Positions 62,250 through 64,000 of a stretch of DNA of 64,000 nucleotides are shown piece after piece (position 1 is the stretch's first letter; every line of letters starts with the position of its first letter). The stretch lies in NCBI GenBank assembly GCA_002946415.1, contig NJPS01000062.1, positions 558,001 to 622,000 on the forward strand. Reading direction: 5' to 3'. The position numbers and the translations under genes are program-made. Source of the stretch: Rutstroemia sp. NJR-2017a BVV2 (taxonomy: Eukaryota; Ascomycota; Leotiomycetes; Helotiales; Rutstroemiaceae). Below the pieces are notes generated by a model. The model saw only the letters and a program-made list of their open reading frames with translations. It was not told where the DNA came from and ran no database searches.

Positions 62250-64000
62250 ATAGAAATATTTCTTTGGCAATAGAAGAAAAAATATTCGAAAAAATAATAC
62301 CAAATTTAAAAATATCAATATTGATATTAAATCTAACTATATATATTTCTGTAGATCGAATCTACTAATCTACTTAGTAATATACTTATTAGTTATCGAG
62401 ATATTATTATTACAGTCAAAATAACAGATTTAGAAATTAAAATCTTTCAAAATCCTATCTAAATTAAACCTCCTTTAACTCCAACTTATCAATATATCTC
62501 TAGATCTACTAGTAATTTTACTATTCGATTCTTATTTCTTATTAATAGAGATATTGATATAGATAATAATTCTTCTTTATCAAATATCTCGATTTTCAAT
62601 CTAAATTTAGATATATCTAGTTTCAACTCGATTTTTAGTTTAGACTTACTAAATACTATTACAAATATTATTACTAGATCTAATAGAACTATCTACTATT
62701 TTCTCAAATAAACTAATATATTTATCTCTTCTTAGTTAAGCAAAACTATTCGATTTTCTATTATTGAATCTACTATTAATACTATCCTAGATCTGGCTAA
62801 TACTAAAATCCTCTAGATATATAATTTATTAATAGAAATATATTTAATTACAAAATTATATAAAAAACAATTTCAAATCCTCGATTTAATCGAGATATTT
62901 AGAGAATATATCGAATTAGGAAAGCTACAAAAAGTTACAAATCAACTAGTTTCTTAAATTAATAATCTAGAATATACTATCTGAAAAATCGAAGCTAAGA
63001 CCAAAGCAGCTAGTGCTATTAATAATACTAATATTTCGATTCTCAAAAATCTCTTTATTCAGACTAATTCGACTAACTTAACTATTTCTAGTATTATTCT
63101 AGTTACTTTGGTAGCTAATTTATCTTCTAAATCTACTTTTATTTTAGTAGTATTAATAAATACTAATAGTATTTCTAGAAACTAGATTATAATCAAAAAA
63201 GCCTCGAAAAATATTAAAATCTAAAATCGATTAATTCTGATTTGAGATTCTGAAACTTCTTTTTCGGTATTAGTATTTCGAAATACTATTAATAAAATCT
63301 TCTTGGATAAAAATATTAAAGAACTAATAATTTTTTCTATTACTAGTACTAGTAATAAGAAAAATCTAGTAGTTATTAATATTAGTCTTTTTATTTCTAA
63401 TTTTCTAATCGAAAAAAGAACTATTTGGGAGTATTTAATTACTTTTAAATTAATAATTAAAGATAAATCTTGATATAAAATAGTTTTCTATAGAATTCTT
63501 ATTTTGGACTTCAATATACTTTATAGAATAAAACTAGTTTTGAATAAACTAAAGATTTTTAATTCTAATCTGAATTTAAAATCTATTAATATCTCTTATT
63601 AGTTATTTTTAGTAGAAAATTGAGTTATTAAATAAGATAGATTAGTAGTAATTTCTTTTGCTACTAAAGCAGAAACCGAAAGATATATTAGAAACCGGAT
63701 TTAGATAACTGAAATTAATATTAAAATTAAAAAGCTTCTAACTATTTCTAGATCTATTTAATATACTAAATATTAAGGATTTGGATATTTGGCTAAATTT
63801 TGTCGAAAAGGGACTAAATATAATCTCTATAGTGAACCTTATACTATATAATAGTATTATTATTTAATTTATAAATAAAATAGTTAGAAATATTTCTATT
63901 TAATTCCAAAATATACTAATTACAAAAATAATTATATTTCCACTTCAAAAAAATATGAAATTTATAAAGCTATTAAAGAAACTAGTTTATAATTAGTACT
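62250..64000 (+). mobile_element. LINE copy 14, 5' part, continues beyond the window
   Basis: The 5' end and ORF1 are present to the window edge. Its sequence differs from copies 1, 5, 8 and 13 by more than transitions (for example around 62560-62640 and 63050-63130), so it is a diverged subfamily. RIPed. Confidence 0.72.

Noticed and set aside
1..64000. tRNA, rRNA or CRISPR arrays
   Set aside because: No cloverleaf-like sequence, rRNA block or regularly spaced repeat was seen by eye; the AT-rich repeats are transposon-derived.

Overview
This window looks like an accessory, transposon-rich stretch of a filamentous ascomycete nuclear genome. The genes have short introns with fungal consensus signals (GTATGT donors, CTAAC-type branch points). 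They encode typically fungal proteins: a Ppo-type fatty-acid dioxygenase/P450 fusion, a DUF3431 protein and a HET-domain protein. About 85% of the window is very AT-rich DNA full of stop codons. It consists of mutated retrotransposons whose differences between copies are almost all C-to-T and G-to-A, the signature of repeat-induced point mutation (RIP). The species cannot be named from the sequence; a RIP-active Pezizomycotina is as far as I would go.

Layout. (1) 1-5031 is normal-GC DNA with a divergent gene pair: the 5' part of an epoxide hydrolase on the minus strand and a complete seven-exon Ppo-type linoleate dioxygenase/diol synthase on the plus strand. Together they suggest a small oxylipin module. 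(2) 5032-30033 is RIP-ravaged. It holds at least six copies or fragments of one Tad1/I-like LINE (gag-like ORF1, then endonuclease, reverse transcriptase, RNase H and a C-terminal Cys/His motif). One LINE is interrupted by a full-length Ty1/copia element (15704-21845, two 371-bp LTRs, target duplication ATATT). A gypsy remnant follows. (3) 30402-31215 is a short normal-GC island without a recognisable gene. (4) 32477-42791 is a full-length Ty3/gypsy chromovirus on the minus strand (553-bp LTRs, target duplication ACTTT). It has been invaded by a 5'-truncated LINE and by a copia solo LTR, and it carries an unusual antisense Cys-rich ORF. (5) 43400-48343 is a second gene island: a MITE inserted in a LINE relic, a DUF3431 gene and a HET gene. 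These two genes converge, and the gap between them is filled with LTR fragments. (6) 48344-64000 is again RIPed LINE and LTR debris, with two nearly complete or 5'-complete LINEs at the right edge.

The four genes that look functional are the epoxide hydrolase (cut by the window edge), the Ppo enzyme, the DUF3431 protein and the HET protein. The mobile elements record a datable nesting order. Several short copies (copia solo LTR, MITE, LINE RT relic, the element beside the HET start codon) escaped RIP and preserve near-ancestral sequence. The most unusual signals are in the 3' part of the gypsy element. One is an antisense reading frame broken only by CAG/CAA/CGA-type stop conversions. The other is a strongly one-stranded C-to-T pattern, with CpA nearly absent and TpG intact.

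All element boundaries were found by eye from repeat comparison. Those with matching target duplications are firm; the others are approximate.
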